In this document: positions 9,216 through 17,972 of the stretch, one piece after another | Layout: each line of letters opens with the position of its first letter | How positions within the stretch are numbered: the first letter of the stretch is position 1 | Assembly (NCBI GenBank): GCA_964622775.1 | Contig: CAZUSO010000025.1 | Coordinates: forward strand, 1 to 40,067 | Source of the DNA: CAZUSO01 sp964622775 | Lineage (GTDB): Bacteria > Bacteroidota > Bacteroidia > Chitinophagales > Chitinophagaceae | Length of the DNA stretch: 40,067 bases | Reading direction: 5' to 3' | Program-made: the position numbers and the translations under genes | The notes under the pieces: generated by a model | What the model saw: only the letters and a program-made list of their open reading frames with translations | Databases searched by the model: none | What the model was told of the DNA's origin: nothing

Positions 9216-10058
9216 GTGAAGTATTGTAATGCTATTTTATTCCTGGCGGTCTGCCTGGGAATTGTATCCTGCGGGCAGGCAGGCCTAACCCAATTTGCTG
9301 CGGAAGGGGCTATTGTATTGGGTGATTCCGCTACAATCGTAACGGAAACGGATACTCAATACTTAAAAGATAATATTCCCGACATTGAGCTGGCCGGACC
9401 AGCAACTCCAGCTCCTGAAATACCCCCGGTTGCGGATACGCCCCAATCTTCAAATACCGAAGATACGCTGACACCGCCTGCTCCCGTAAAAACGGCGGAA
9501 ATCGGCGGCTTTACTATTGACATCGGCAATGCCACTATTGTCCTTACCGGGATCGAGGCCAAAGAGCTGAAAAAGCAGGATCCGGTAAAAGATCCCGGAG
9601 TAAGCTATCTGTTGTCAAAGGGCGATATCAGTACGGAACAATTGATCGTGACCGGAGCTAAGGACGTTAAGGTATTGCAACGCTACCAAAGCAGACTATA
9701 TCTTGAAACATCTTTGGGCAACCTGGAGCTTGAAAGTCTGGGATATTATACCGATGACTGGCAAAGCATTTCCGGGAATACGAACGGATCGGCCACAGCC
9801 TTTAAACTAACTCACCTGGATAACCCTGAATTTGTATCCGTCAATAATGCCAGAATCAGGTTGGCAACTGAAAATGCATTGAAGAAGACAAGAGTCAGCA
9901 GCCAAACAAAACAGCAATGGCTGAAGGCTGTCGGAAATATAAAGTCCACTAGAGATAAAGCCTGCGATGTTAAGGTGAAAAATATACAATGGAAGGTGTC
10001 CGGTGTTGATTCAAGGGGGCAAAAATTCAATAAAAATGTCAGGCTGGATATTCCTTAA
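9216..10058 (+). CDS. Predicted lipoprotein of unknown function
   Basis: A 280-residue protein with a lipoprotein signal: hydrophobic residues 5-18, then IVSC with lipidated Cys19. The start is GTG; no better ATG exists, and a well-spaced promoter lies just upstream. Residues 62-92 are a Pro/Thr-rich linker, the usual flexible tether after the lipid anchor. Residues 95-280 look like a folded beta-rich domain with many charged residues, ending in a lysine-rich segment. I do not recognise the family. It lies 26 bases before the next gene on the same strand and is probably co-transcribed with it. Confidence 0.7.
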   Translation: MKYCNAILFLAVCLGIVSCGQAGLTQFAAEGAIVLGDSATIVTETDTQYLKDNIPDIELAGPATPAPEIPPVADTPQSSNTEDTLTPPAPVKTAEIGGFTIDIGNATIVLTGIEAKELKKQDPVKDPGVSYLLSKGDISTEQLIVTGAKDVKVLQRYQSRLYLETSLGNLELESLGYYTDDWQSISGNTNGSATAFKLTHLDNPEFVSVNNARIRLATENALKKTRVSSQTKQQWLKAVGNIKSTRDKACDVKVKNIQWKVSGVDSRGQKFNKNVRLDIP

Positions 10059-10084
10059 TTTCAGGTAATCAAAACGATCATGTT

Positions 10085-10846
10085 ATGGAAATGCGCATTC
10101 AACAAATATTCCAACGCCTGCAGGATTTATTCAATGACCAGTCAAAAAAATCGGCAATTGATCTGGATCTGATGTTGGATTATACCCGTGTGCTCTACGC
10201 CGACCTGCTGGAGATGAGGAGCAATACGCCGGACGGCCCGGCCGGAATTGTGGAAAATGTGTCGCCTGAAACCAGGGAGGGGGGCGGAACATTTCACCCG
10301 GTGCCTGTTGAAGCCAAACCGGCAGCAGCACCATTCAATAAGGAAATAAAAGATAACATTAAGAACCCCTTTTCTTCAGTTGACAATATTCCGGTTGCCG
10401 GTAATCCGGCTGAACAGCAGGATGATGAAGCTGCCATTATTGAAGAATTGAAACAGGAAGCCGTGAGTGCTATCTCTTTTGAACCACCGCCGGCCTCTGC
10501 GGTCCCGGAGCCGGAACTTATTAAAAATACCCTGGCAGAAGAAGCGCCTGTCAAACCGGCTGCAGAGCCAATGATTAAGCATCGCGAAGACTATCTGTCT
10601 CCCGCCAGGGATGTTCGCAGTGTGATCGGTATCAATGATAAATTTCTTTTCCTGAACGAACTATTCAACAACCATAAAACGGAATATGAAAGCGCCTTAG
10701 ATGAAATCAATCGCCTGAAGGATTACGAGGCTGCCGGTAAGTGGCTCCGCGCAAAATCCGCGAGTAAAACGATATGGGATGAGGAAAGTGCAACCGTTCA
10801 GAACTTTATTGCCGTATTGAAAAAGCACTTTTCTGTGATCAGGTAA
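10085..10846 (+). CDS. Conserved-looking protein with disordered centre, function unknown
   Basis: A 253-residue acidic protein without signal peptide or membrane segment. Residues 1-48 are amphipathic helix, including DLMLDYTRVLYADLLEMR. Residues 50-170 are low-complexity Pro/Ala/Glu-rich and probably disordered. Residues 175-253 are again helical (VIGINDKFLFLNELF, YESALDEINRL, NFIAVLKKHF) and resemble a small protein-interaction module. Its last 49 bases overlap the 3' end of waaA on the opposite strand. It is probably co-transcribed with the upstream lipoprotein gene. Function not assignable. Confidence 0.75.
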   Translation: MEMRIQQIFQRLQDLFNDQSKKSAIDLDLMLDYTRVLYADLLEMRSNTPDGPAGIVENVSPETREGGGTFHPVPVEAKPAAAPFNKEIKDNIKNPFSSVDNIPVAGNPAEQQDDEAAIIEELKQEAVSAISFEPPPASAVPEPELIKNTLAEEAPVKPAAEPMIKHREDYLSPARDVRSVIGINDKFLFLNELFNNHKTEYESALDEINRLKDYEAAGKWLRAKSASKTIWDEESATVQNFIAVLKKHFSVIR

Positions 10847-12051
10847 TTATAGATCTTCTGCGTAGCACCTAAATGGCTTAATACATATGCCCCGGCTCTT
10901 TCACCCATTGTCGCTAATTTCGGGTCATCCTGCAGGGATGTTGCAAAAGTCCAGGGATTGCTGAGGCTCACTGCTCCGCCGCATTGTATCAAATCTGTAG
11001 CTTCGCGGTATCGCTGAAAATTCGGGCCGAAGAAAACAGGCAGACTAAACACCGCAGGTTCTATGACATTATGAATACCGCTTCGGGTATAACCTCCGCC
11101 GATCCAGGCTACATCGGCATAACGGAACAGTTGGGATAAATGTCCTACCTCATTCACGATGGCCACGCGGGATTTCCGGAGGCATTCATCCCCGTCATTC
11201 CACAGGCAATAGTCATTTTTAAATAAATCCTGGATGGCTTTGATATGCGTTTCATGAATCTCATGAGGTACAACAAGCAATTTGTAATTATTTCCCGATT
11301 GTTGCAGGGCGTTTTTTAGCAATACTTCATCTTCCTTCCAGGTACTTCCGGCAATTAAAAGTTTTTTGTCATTCTTAAAAACTCCGATTCCGGGATAGTT
11401 TTTCTTTTGTTCCAAAATAGCGGCTGCCCGGTCGAAGCGGGTATCACCGGCTACCTGCACATGCTTAATCTGAATGCCGGCTAATAATTTTTTGGAGTCT
11501 TCGTCCTGCACGAAAATCTGCTGGTACATATTCAGCATTTTCCGGTGCAGGCCGCCATACCATTTGAAGAAAGGGTGCCGCGGTTGAAATATGGCGGAAA
11601 ATAACACAGCCGGAATACCTGCTTTTTGTAAAGTATAGAGATAATGATACCAAAATTCATATTTGGCAAGCAAAGCCAGGGCAGGCTGTATCGCCGCTAT
11701 GAATCTTTGGGCATTTGCCCGGCTGTCGAGTGGCAGATAAAATACATGATCCGCTCCGGCATAATTTTTTTGCGCCTCATATCCCGATGGAGAAAAAAAA
11801 CTCAGTACGATGCAGTACTCCGGTTGATTTTTCCGGATCAGCTCCAGCAATGGGCGTGCCTGCTCAAACTCTCCAAGCGATGCACAATGCACCCAAACCC
11901 GGCTTCGGCTTTCCTGCATCAACCTGTCGCTGATTTCTGCCAGGAGGTTTTTTCTGCCGTGAATAAATTGTCTTGCCTTGGGCAGGAATAATGCCGCCAT
12001 ACGGATAGCAAAGCCGTAGCAGAAAATGATGATATTATAAAGCGTAATCAA
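10798..12051 (-). CDS. waaA: 3-deoxy-D-manno-octulosonic acid (Kdo) transferase
   Basis: Transfers Kdo from CMP-Kdo to lipid A precursor at the cytosolic face of the inner membrane (KdtA/WaaA, GT30). The 417 residues match family length. A hydrophobic N-terminal anchor spans residues 3-23. The N-terminal domain carries VHCASLGEFEQARPL with the catalytic Glu at residue 61. The C-terminal domain has the nucleotide-sugar motifs AGSTWKEDE, VPHEIHE and GGGYTRSGIHNVIEPA. It is the last gene of a minus-strand operon, 10 bases after the metallo-beta-lactamase-fold gene. The extreme C terminus overlaps the convergent gene by 49 bases. Confidence 0.96.
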   Translation of the reverse strand: MITLYNIIIFCYGFAIRMAALFLPKARQFIHGRKNLLAEISDRLMQESRSRVWVHCASLGEFEQARPLLELIRKNQPEYCIVLSFFSPSGYEAQKNYAGADHVFYLPLDSRANAQRFIAAIQPALALLAKYEFWYHYLYTLQKAGIPAVLFSAIFQPRHPFFKWYGGLHRKMLNMYQQIFVQDEDSKKLLAGIQIKHVQVAGDTRFDRAAAILEQKKNYPGIGVFKNDKKLLIAGSTWKEDEVLLKNALQQSGNNYKLLVVPHEIHETHIKAIQDLFKNDYCLWNDGDECLRKSRVAIVNEVGHLSQLFRYADVAWIGGGYTRSGIHNVIEPAVFSLPVFFGPNFQRYREATDLIQCGGAVSLSNPWTFATSLQDDPKLATMGERAGAYVLSHLGATQKIYNYLITEKCFFNTAIKF

Positions 12052-12061
12052 AAGGATCCTT

Positions 12062-12823
12062 TTAAAGATTCAACTGCAAGCCGTCAAAAGCCAGATGCAT
12101 ACCCGGAGGCAGGCTTCGGGCTACTTCCTCATGTAGCCCCAGCTGATGGCTGATATGGGTGAAATAAGTTTTCGCAGCTCCTGTAGTTTGAGCCAGATCA
12201 ATAGCTTCCCGGAGTGAGAAATGAGAGACGTGCGATTCATGACGAAGCGCATTCAGTACCAGTACGCTGCTGCCTTTAATCTTTGCTATCTCTCTTTCAT
12301 CAATAAAATTAGCATCGGTGATATAGGTGAAATTACCGACCCGGTAGCCAAATACTTCCATCTTATAATGCATCACTTTTATCGGAATAAAGGAAAGTGT
12401 GCCGACCCGGAAAGGCGTGCCATCCATATTGACTATATTTAACCGGGGTATTCCCGGATAATGAAATCCATTAAACACATAGCTGAATTCCCGACGTATG
12501 GTTTCGGCAGTTTCCGTGCTTGCGTAAATGTCGATAGCTTCATCCTGCCAGTAATTAAATGCCCGGACATCATCCAGCCCGGCCACATGATCTTTATGTC
12601 CGTGTGTGAAAACAACAGCATTCAATCTCTTTACACCAGCGCGCAGCACCTGATACCGGAAATCAGGGCCGGTATCAATAACGACACTGGTTTGCTCATC
12701 CCGGATATGTATGGAAGTTCGTAACCGGTTGTTGCGTTTGTCGGGAGAAAGGCATACTTCACAGCCACAACCGATAAAAGGCACGCCCTGAGAGGTTCCG
12801 GTTCCTAAAAATGTTATTTGCAC
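12062..12823 (-). CDS. MBL-fold metallohydrolase (PhnP-like)
   Basis: Cytosolic metallo-beta-lactamase-fold hydrolase of 253 residues. It has the GTGTSQGVP N-terminal motif and Cys-rich CGCEVC (residues 19-24), as in PhnP-type phosphodiesterases. The metal site HGHKDH (residues 74-79) is present, with Asp53 in DTGPDF, Asp in YITDANF, and a C-terminal TYFTHISHQLG motif. PhnP-like proteins cleave cyclic phosphodiesters, but no phn genes are nearby, so the substrate is undetermined. It sits 7 bases after a small conserved gene and 10 bases before waaA, forming a three-gene operon. Confidence 0.85.
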   Translation of the reverse strand: MQITFLGTGTSQGVPFIGCGCEVCLSPDKRNNRLRTSIHIRDEQTSVVIDTGPDFRYQVLRAGVKRLNAVVFTHGHKDHVAGLDDVRAFNYWQDEAIDIYASTETAETIRREFSYVFNGFHYPGIPRLNIVNMDGTPFRVGTLSFIPIKVMHYKMEVFGYRVGNFTYITDANFIDEREIAKIKGSSVLVLNALRHESHVSHFSLREAIDLAQTTGAAKTYFTHISHQLGLHEEVARSLPPGMHLAFDGLQLNL

Positions 12824-12830
12824 AGTATGA

Positions 12831-13142
12831 TTATTCTAAGTCGATTTTTGCCTGAATGCCGCCTTTTCCAGCGGGCATCTGCATTTCCTGTAATTGCCTG
12901 TACCATTTCAGCATCTCTCCGCTCAGCTCTTTCTCGCGGACCTCAATGGTAGGCAGTATTTCCAATAAGGCATTGATACGGCCTTCCGCATTTAAGAACC
13001 GGTTGATAACGGCTATCTTCCGATCTTCCAGCACACAATAGCCGGAATTAAAATTACCTTTTTCATACCGGATGCGGAAACGAGCCTCCTCATAAAGCTG
13101 TTCTAATTTTTTTAGCGTGTTTGGCGTATATTTGAAACTCAT
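12831..13142 (-). CDS. Small conserved-looking protein of unknown function
   Basis: A 103-residue soluble protein starting MSFKYTPNTLKKLEQLYEEA, first gene of the minus-strand operon with the MBL hydrolase and waaA. The start at 13142 is preferred over an in-frame ATG at 13163, because the longer form adds MLLSKKI and would shorten an already narrow divergent promoter region. Helical segments flank a central basic strand region (FRIRYEKGNFNSGYCVLEDRKIAVINRF). No catalytic motif is recognised. Confidence 0.75.
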   Translation of the reverse strand: MSFKYTPNTLKKLEQLYEEARFRIRYEKGNFNSGYCVLEDRKIAVINRFLNAEGRINALLEILPTIEVREKELSGEMLKWYRQLQEMQMPAGKGGIQAKIDLE

Positions 13143-13185
13143 AATCTTTTTGCTTAAAAGCAATTTATCTCCGATACTTAAACAA

Positions 13186-13887
13186 ATGACTGATCAAAGG
13201 AAAAATTACAGGGCTAAAATTAGCAAAATCGCCATAATTACCATCGCACTCTTTTGCACATTGACTGTAAAAAGCTTTGCACAATATAACGAAACCTATA
13301 ATACCTTCATTGGAGGCCTGGTGGCCGGTGCCAATTTTACCCAGGTGGACGGCGATGGTTACCGGGGATATGACAAGATTGGGATTAATGCAGGTGGTAT
13401 TGTTTATCTGCCTTTCGGCGATATGAATCTGCCTGTGGAAGGCACCATTGCCCTGAGCATGGAAGTGTTGTATGCTCAGAAAGGATCCATGAGTGATGGC
13501 CCCTCGCAGGCTTACGGTTTAGTGAGTCAAAAAATTAGTATGCAATATGCCGAAGTGCCCGTCCAGCTCAATTATTTCCGCGGGGTACAGAAAAGCAGTG
13601 TCGGTGCCGGGTTGGCAATCGGTTACCTGGGAAAATATGAAGAGCTTATCGACAAGGGCAGCGGCCCGATTATAAAAAACGGATTTCCGTTCCGGCGCTA
13701 CGAGCTCAGCTTTGTGCTCACGGGCAATATCCATCTTTTCAAAGGATTGTTTATCTCGCCACGATTTCAGTATGCCCTCATTCCCATCCGGGTTAATACG
13801 GGTGGCTATGGACGGAATCAGCAGTTTAATAATGTATTATCTTTACGCCTTATGTACCTGATGGGCAAACGTGGGCAACGGTATTGA
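13186..13887 (+). CDS. Outer-membrane beta-barrel protein (PorT-like)
   Basis: A 233-residue exported protein. The start at 13186 places a proper signal peptide at residues 11-33 (IAIITIALFCTLTVKSFAQ); an in-frame start at 13117 would lie inside the opposite gene. The mature part has the alternating aromatic/glycine beta-strand pattern of the PorT-like barrel family (FIGGLVAGANFTQVDGD, SMEVLYAQKGS, YAEVPVQLNYF, FISPRFQYAL, LSLRLMYLMG). Divergent from the 103-residue protein gene with only 43 bases between starts, so they must share a compact regulatory region. Role beyond outer-membrane localisation is unknown. Confidence 0.82.
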   Translation: MTDQRKNYRAKISKIAIITIALFCTLTVKSFAQYNETYNTFIGGLVAGANFTQVDGDGYRGYDKIGINAGGIVYLPFGDMNLPVEGTIALSMEVLYAQKGSMSDGPSQAYGLVSQKISMQYAEVPVQLNYFRGVQKSSVGAGLAIGYLGKYEELIDKGSGPIIKNGFPFRRYELSFVLTGNIHLFKGLFISPRFQYALIPIRVNTGGYGRNQQFNNVLSLRLMYLMGKRGQRY

Positions 13888-13971
13888 TTCGGCTGCGCCT
13901 GGAAGCAGAACCCGGCATATATCCAAAAATCACTTCCGGCAGGTTGATAATTAGAGCAAAAAAATACAGCA

Positions 13972-14421
13972 ATGACTGATGAACATTTTATGAAAGCTGC
14001 GTTGACAGAGGCAGAGAAGGCTTTTAATGCGAGAGAGATCCCCGTCGGTGCAATAGTGGTCTGGGATAATAAGATTATTGCACGCGGACACAATCAGACG
14101 GAACTCCTGAAGGACTGTACTGCCCATGCGGAAATGATTGCCCTTACGGCCGCATTCCAGGAAACGGGCAGCAAATACCTGACCGGAGCCACATTATATG
14201 TGACACTGGAGCCCTGTCTGATGTGTAGCGGTGCCTTGTTTTGGAGCAAAATTAGCCGCGTAGTGTTTGGGGCAAGGGACGAAAAAAACGGCTATGGAAA
14301 ATATTTTCCCCGTGAATCCCTGAAAAGCCCTTTTCATCCTAAAACGGCAATCACATACGGTATTCTGGCAAAAGAGAGCTTAGCCTTATTGAAGCGGTTT
14401 TTTCAGGAAAGAAGGGGATGA
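13972..14421 (+). CDS. tadA: tRNA-specific adenosine deaminase
   Basis: Converts A34 of tRNA-Arg(ACG) to inosine; a zinc-dependent cytidine-deaminase-fold enzyme. The 149 residues match TadA length. The zinc/active site is intact: His52 and Glu54 in TAHAEM, and Cys82/Cys85 in LEPCLMCSGAL. The N-terminal region FMKAALTEAEKAF with REIPVGAIVV is typical of TadA rather than guanine deaminase. It is on the same strand as the preceding barrel gene, 84 bases away. Confidence 0.92.
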   Translation: MTDEHFMKAALTEAEKAFNAREIPVGAIVVWDNKIIARGHNQTELLKDCTAHAEMIALTAAFQETGSKYLTGATLYVTLEPCLMCSGALFWSKISRVVFGARDEKNGYGKYFPRESLKSPFHPKTAITYGILAKESLALLKRFFQERRG

Positions 14422-14437
14422 GAATTGACAATGAAAA

Positions 14438-14559
14438 GGTGCATCCCCAATTGCCGTACCTACGAAGCTGCCTGTACAACAAAAAATGTGGCGCCATCGA
14501 AAGTGCAATCGGAAATTTCTCTAGGCAGGCAGAAATTCTAATCAAATGAATTTGCAATT
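14438..14559 (-). repeat. Degraded MITE-like repeat copy in the tadA/metallophosphoesterase gap
   Basis: GGTGCATCCCCAATTGCCG (14438-14456) resembles the terminus of the repeats at 38016 and 39991. The block 14498-14559 is similar, in opposite orientation, to 27604-27659 (shared core AATTCTAATCAAAT followed by TTTGCAATT). This is consistent with a decayed element delimited by an inverted terminus. The remaining gap to 14700 is AT-rich and shows nothing else. Confidence 0.5.
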
Positions 14560-14700
14560 CACTTTGCATTAATAAAAATATTATTATCAATACTTTGTGT
14601 AATTTTCTGTTGACTACGCAATGAAATAATCTCCCTTCGGTTGTTGTTTTTGAGATTACTTCTTCCTGCTTCCTCTGTAGTTGCGATTAATCACTAATAT

Positions 14701-15975
14701 CTAAACCAATTCCAGTACCGTAATTTCAGGCAGGATGCCCAATCTGCCCGGGTAGCCTAAGAAGCCGTAGCCTACGTTTACATACAGATGTTGTTTTCGT
14801 TCGGTATATAACCCGGCCCATTGCTTATAAACATATTTCACCGGACTCCATTTCATCCAGGGCAGTAGTACGCCGAATTGCATGCCATGCGTATGGCCGC
14901 TGAGCGTGAGTTGGATATCCTTATAGGTTTTGCGGACTTCCGCATCCCAGTGTGAAGGGTCATGACTCATCAGTATTTTCACAGGAACATCCTGCTGTTC
15001 TAAGCCGGCATACGCCTTGCTCATGCTGCCATATTTCGGGAAGCGGGCTTTAGCGCCCCAGTTTTCAATGCCGAGAAGTGCAATTTTGGAACCATTGCGT
15101 TCAAAAATCCGGTGTTCATTCATCATCAGCTTCCAGCCCATTTCCGCATGGTGCTGTTTCAATCGTTCCAGGTTTTCCGCTTTGGCTTCCACAGAGCCCC
15201 ATTGAGCATAATCTCCGTAATCGTGGTTGCCCAGAATGGAATAAACGCCCATAGGTGCTTTCAGACGGGAAAAAATATCCAGGTAGGGCACGATTTCCGA
15301 GGCACGGTCATTTACCAGATCACCCGTAAATAAAATCATATCTGCCTGTTCGGCCATAATTAAATCAACACCATGCTTCACCGCTTCCCGGTCGTCGAAG
15401 CTGCCGGAATGTATATCGGAAACCTGCACAATCCGAAGACCTTTAAAAGCTTCCGGCAGACCGTCAACCGGCACTTTGAGCCTTTTCACCTGATAGCGGT
15501 ACTTGTTTCGGGTGCCCCAGACAAAACCGCCCAGCACCAGGCCGCCGACCACGAGCGCTGAGCGTGCAATGAACTGCGAACGGGTAATACTCTGCGGAGC
15601 CGGCGAAGCGCTATCAGAGGCATCTGCTACTAATGCCGGCCCGGAAGTAAACTTTTGCCCGATCCATACAATTAAACGACGCACATCATCTGCACCCATC
15701 ACTAAAGTCATTAGCAATTTAGCAACAATAATGCCCATAAACAGGGAAATGACTAAGGTGCGTACCGTAGGATTCCAGGTTCCGGTTTCCCAGTGGCGAA
15801 TGGAAAACACGATATAAATAGTAGCAATGGAGACCAGCAGGTAAAGCCCGATAAGGATAGTTCGGGTCAGACCTGAGGCGGAACGAAATGCTGTATTAAC
15901 TGCGGTAAAACAATAATATTCTATTAATGCAAGTACAGAAAGAACAATCAGTAGTATGCCGGTATTTTTGAACAT
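14701..15975 (-). CDS. Membrane-anchored metallophosphoesterase
   Basis: A 424-residue calcineurin-like phosphoesterase, YkuE/YaeI type. The N terminus has three hydrophobic segments within residues 1-90, a linker, then a fourth at about 135-153 preceded by SRSQFIARS-like residues. The catalytic domain carries VSDIHSG, TGDLVND, LGNHDYGDY, SHDPSHW and SGHTHGMQFG, the complete set of metal ligands. Homologues include UDP-diacylglucosamine- or phosphodiester-cleaving enzymes, but the substrate is not deducible. The start at 15975 is chosen because a perfect -7 box ends 6 bases upstream, ruling out the in-frame ATG at 16146. Confidence 0.9.
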   Translation of the reverse strand: MFKNTGILLIVLSVLALIEYYCFTAVNTAFRSASGLTRTILIGLYLLVSIATIYIVFSIRHWETGTWNPTVRTLVISLFMGIIVAKLLMTLVMGADDVRRLIVWIGQKFTSGPALVADASDSASPAPQSITRSQFIARSALVVGGLVLGGFVWGTRNKYRYQVKRLKVPVDGLPEAFKGLRIVQVSDIHSGSFDDREAVKHGVDLIMAEQADMILFTGDLVNDRASEIVPYLDIFSRLKAPMGVYSILGNHDYGDYAQWGSVEAKAENLERLKQHHAEMGWKLMMNEHRIFERNGSKIALLGIENWGAKARFPKYGSMSKAYAGLEQQDVPVKILMSHDPSHWDAEVRKTYKDIQLTLSGHTHGMQFGVLLPWMKWSPVKYVYKQWAGLYTERKQHLYVNVGYGFLGYPGRLGILPEITVLELV

Positions 15976-15981
15976 AGGCTG

Positions 15982-15989
15982 CAAAATTA
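15982..15989 (-). promoter_or_regulatory. -7 box for the metallophosphoesterase
   Basis: On the minus strand this reads TAATTTTG (perfect TAnnTTTG), with only six bases between it and the ATG at 15975. The predicted transcript therefore starts at or within a few bases of the start codon. Confidence 0.6.
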
Positions 15990-16391
15990 CGATAGTCGTA
16001 TCGGGTATTCTTATAAATAACACTGATTTAGGTAAACAACCGTTTTCAACGGTAAGCTGCAACTGGGTTTCTGTAGGAGCAAATATCACAGGAACGGGGA
16101 ATATATTATAGGCCAGGCTGAATGTTGCATTCTTCAACGATACCATTTCAAATGCAATCGGAGATGGCGATCCTGAAAAGTTACGAAATAAAAATATGTC
16201 GTCATTTACGTCGGTCAGAAAAGTTCTCCCGAAATTGAAATCATGTAGCGAAGCATAATGACTTCAGAAGCGTAATGACTTCAATGGAGTGGAGCAATCC
16301 TCGTGACACATGGATTCGTGCGCCAACCGGAGCAGCATCGGGCGTAAGAACTTGCCGATACGTTTTTTCTGCCATGTTAATTCAAAGAAGA
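15990..16391. other. Intergenic region with a 17-bp tandem duplication and repeat fragments
   Basis: About 400 bases without a confident gene. On the minus strand a frame stays open from about 16266 down to the metallophosphoesterase start and reads protein-like, but it contains that gene's promoter and has no start signal. A 17-base unit is duplicated in tandem (16250-16266 and 16267-16283, one mismatch). Just after it, TGGAGCAATC (around 16287) recalls the GGAGCAATCTC core of the MITE-like repeats. Confidence 0.4.
16250..16283. repeat. 17-bp tandem duplication
   Basis: GAAGCATAATGACTTCA is followed directly by GAAGCGTAATGACTTCA, differing at one base. It lies in non-coding sequence between the metallophosphoesterase and the CsbD-like gene, in a patch that also carries fragments resembling the MITE-like repeat family. 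Confidence 0.7.
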
Positions 16392-16414
16392 AGGCTGCCT
16401 GATTCAGGCAGCCT
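16392..16414 (-). terminator. Terminator of the CsbD-like gene
   Basis: AGGCTGCCTGA at 16392-16402 is the exact reverse complement of 16404-16414, giving a GC-rich hairpin followed on the minus strand by a T-rich stretch (TCTTCTTTG). It lies 12 bases past the csbD-like stop codon. Confidence 0.75.
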
Positions 16415-16425
16415 CTTGTTTCATT

Positions 16426-16629
16426 TTATTGATTGGTTTCCTCTTTCCAATCTTCGATTTCCTTTTGAATTTCCTCGCGCTTCCTGCCCGTTTTTTCCTG
16501 GATCTTTCCAACGATCTCATCCAGTTTGCCTTCGGCAAATATTTTGTCATCATTTACGATGTCGCCATATTTCTGTTTAACGGTTCCCTTGATGCGGTTC
16601 CACTTTCCTTCTAACTGTAACTTGTCCAT
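16426..16629 (-). CDS. CsbD family stress-response protein
   Basis: A 67-residue hydrophilic protein with the CsbD pattern: WNRIKGTVKQKYGDIVNDD, then FAEGKLDEIVGKIQEKTG, then a short charged tail. CsbD-like proteins are small cytosolic general-stress proteins of unclear biochemical function. Length and composition fit the family. It is followed by its own terminator and has no operon partner. No consensus -7 box was seen directly upstream, so it may depend on another sigma factor. Confidence 0.88.
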   Translation of the reverse strand: MDKLQLEGKWNRIKGTVKQKYGDIVNDDKIFAEGKLDEIVGKIQEKTGRKREEIQKEIEDWKEETNQ

Positions 16630-17186
16630 AAAATAAAATTTTGGTTAAACAATATGATGAAGTTAATCATAAAACATACACCGTACTGTTAATGTACGAT
16701 ATGCCCGCTTTGGGTTTATCTTTATTGCTGACAGCCAGTTTTCTACTCTTGATTATGGTGGGAATACATAAAATTTTAAACAGACAGGGAGTTGTTTTCA
16801 TCAATCAATTGCGATATAGCGAGATTGAGCTCGCGTCATTAGAGGTTTTTCCAAAAGCCTGCCCTGGCGCACGAGTCTGTAATAGGTGTGTCATGAGGAT
16901 TTGTTTCTAAGTCCAACTTTTTAAAAGTTGACAAACTTTCGCCTCCGGTGGTGTAGGAATCCTGGAATACCGTTTTCATTGCGAATTATTATACGGTTCC
17001 CATACCGGCACGCAAATCCCTTAGCGCCAAATTAGCCATCAGCAACAATCTTGTCAGATCTTGCAATTAGAGATTGTCTGCCACTATAGTGGAGTCCGGA
17101 GCCTATGTAGCCCCCTGTTATTTCAAAATTACGCTAAGTGAAGAAATGCCGAACTAAGGAATCTCTTTCAGCACATCAAAAAGCAA
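16630..17186. other. 557-base region without a confident gene
   Basis: The only sizeable frame runs from an ATG at 16692 to 16910 on the plus strand. It begins with one hydrophobic helix (LGLSLLLTASFLLLIMVGI) but continues with unconvincing sequence and lacks a promoter match; I regard it as unproven. A short perfect hairpin (16914-16921 with 16923-16930) follows its end. The rest, to the DUF2400 gene stop, shows no repeat shared with the window. Confidence 0.4.
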
Positions 17187-17963
17187 TCACCCGAATCTTT
17201 CCATAACGCCCATACCGAACAGGGCGAAATCATACTTTACGGGATCATGCGGATCGAAGCATCGTAATGCTTCCGTAAGCTCCAATGCGGCTTTCCAGTC
17301 GTTTTGTTTGCGTTGCAAAAGCCCTGCCCGCCTGGCTACCTGCGCCGTATGTACGTCCAGCGGACAAATAAGCTGCGCCGGCTTTATGGAGGACCATAAT
17401 CCGAAATCTACGCCGGTATCATCCTCCCGAACCATCCAGCGCAGCAACATATTCAGGCGTTTGCAGGCGGAGCCTCTGAATGGTGCGGCGATATGTTTTT
17501 GGGTACGTTCCGGAAAATATTCCAAAGAAAAGAAATAGCGCCGGAAAGCATTTAAGCCGTGCTCCACATCGGTATCGCCGGGATTTATTGCATCGGAAAA
17601 TGCTGTTTCAAGGCTGTTATGTTTTGCATAATGCTCCTGCAAAAACCGAAGAAAATAGTAAGCGTCCGTTCCGTTGAAAGTACGGTGTGCAAATTGCAGA
17701 AAAGGCTTCAGGTCACTTTCCTGAAAATGGCGGACAAACTGATACGGAGCATCATCCATCAGGTGCAGCAGCCTTTGGCAACTGTTGATAATTGACGTAC
17801 GGTTTCCCCAGGCCAATATAGCCGCAAAAAATCCGGAAATCTCTATATCCTGCCGGAGCGAAAAGCGATGCGGAATGCAGATGGGGTCGCCCGGTATAAA
17901 ATCCGGAACATTGTATTGTGCTACCTTTTTGTCTAATAACTGGCGGAGCGCGTGATGATTCAT
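17187..17963 (-). CDS. DUF2400 / TIGR02757 family protein
   Basis: A 258-residue soluble protein of the DUF2400 family, distantly related to helix-hairpin-helix DNA glycosylases; biochemical role unproven. Family features visible: the N-terminal YNVPDFIPGDPICIPHRFS, DIEISGFFAAILAWGNR (residues 38-54), a central FSLEYFPERTQKH segment, and the C-terminal LICPLDVHTAQVARRAGL with CFDPHDPVKYDFALFGMG. Length is typical. It starts 9 bases after the cyclophilin gene stop and is very probably translated from the same mRNA. Confidence 0.9.
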   Translation of the reverse strand: MNHHALRQLLDKKVAQYNVPDFIPGDPICIPHRFSLRQDIEISGFFAAILAWGNRTSIINSCQRLLHLMDDAPYQFVRHFQESDLKPFLQFAHRTFNGTDAYYFLRFLQEHYAKHNSLETAFSDAINPGDTDVEHGLNAFRRYFFSLEYFPERTQKHIAAPFRGSACKRLNMLLRWMVREDDTGVDFGLWSSIKPAQLICPLDVHTAQVARRAGLLQRKQNDWKAALELTEALRCFDPHDPVKYDFALFGMGVMERFG

Positions 17964-17972
17964 TTCCGGTGA

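Noticed and set aside
16641..16910. 89-codon plus-strand frame with one hydrophobic helix in the large gap after the CsbD-like gene.
   Set aside because: Residues after the helix look non-proteinaceous, and no promoter box or neighbour supports it; reported only inside the intergenic entry.
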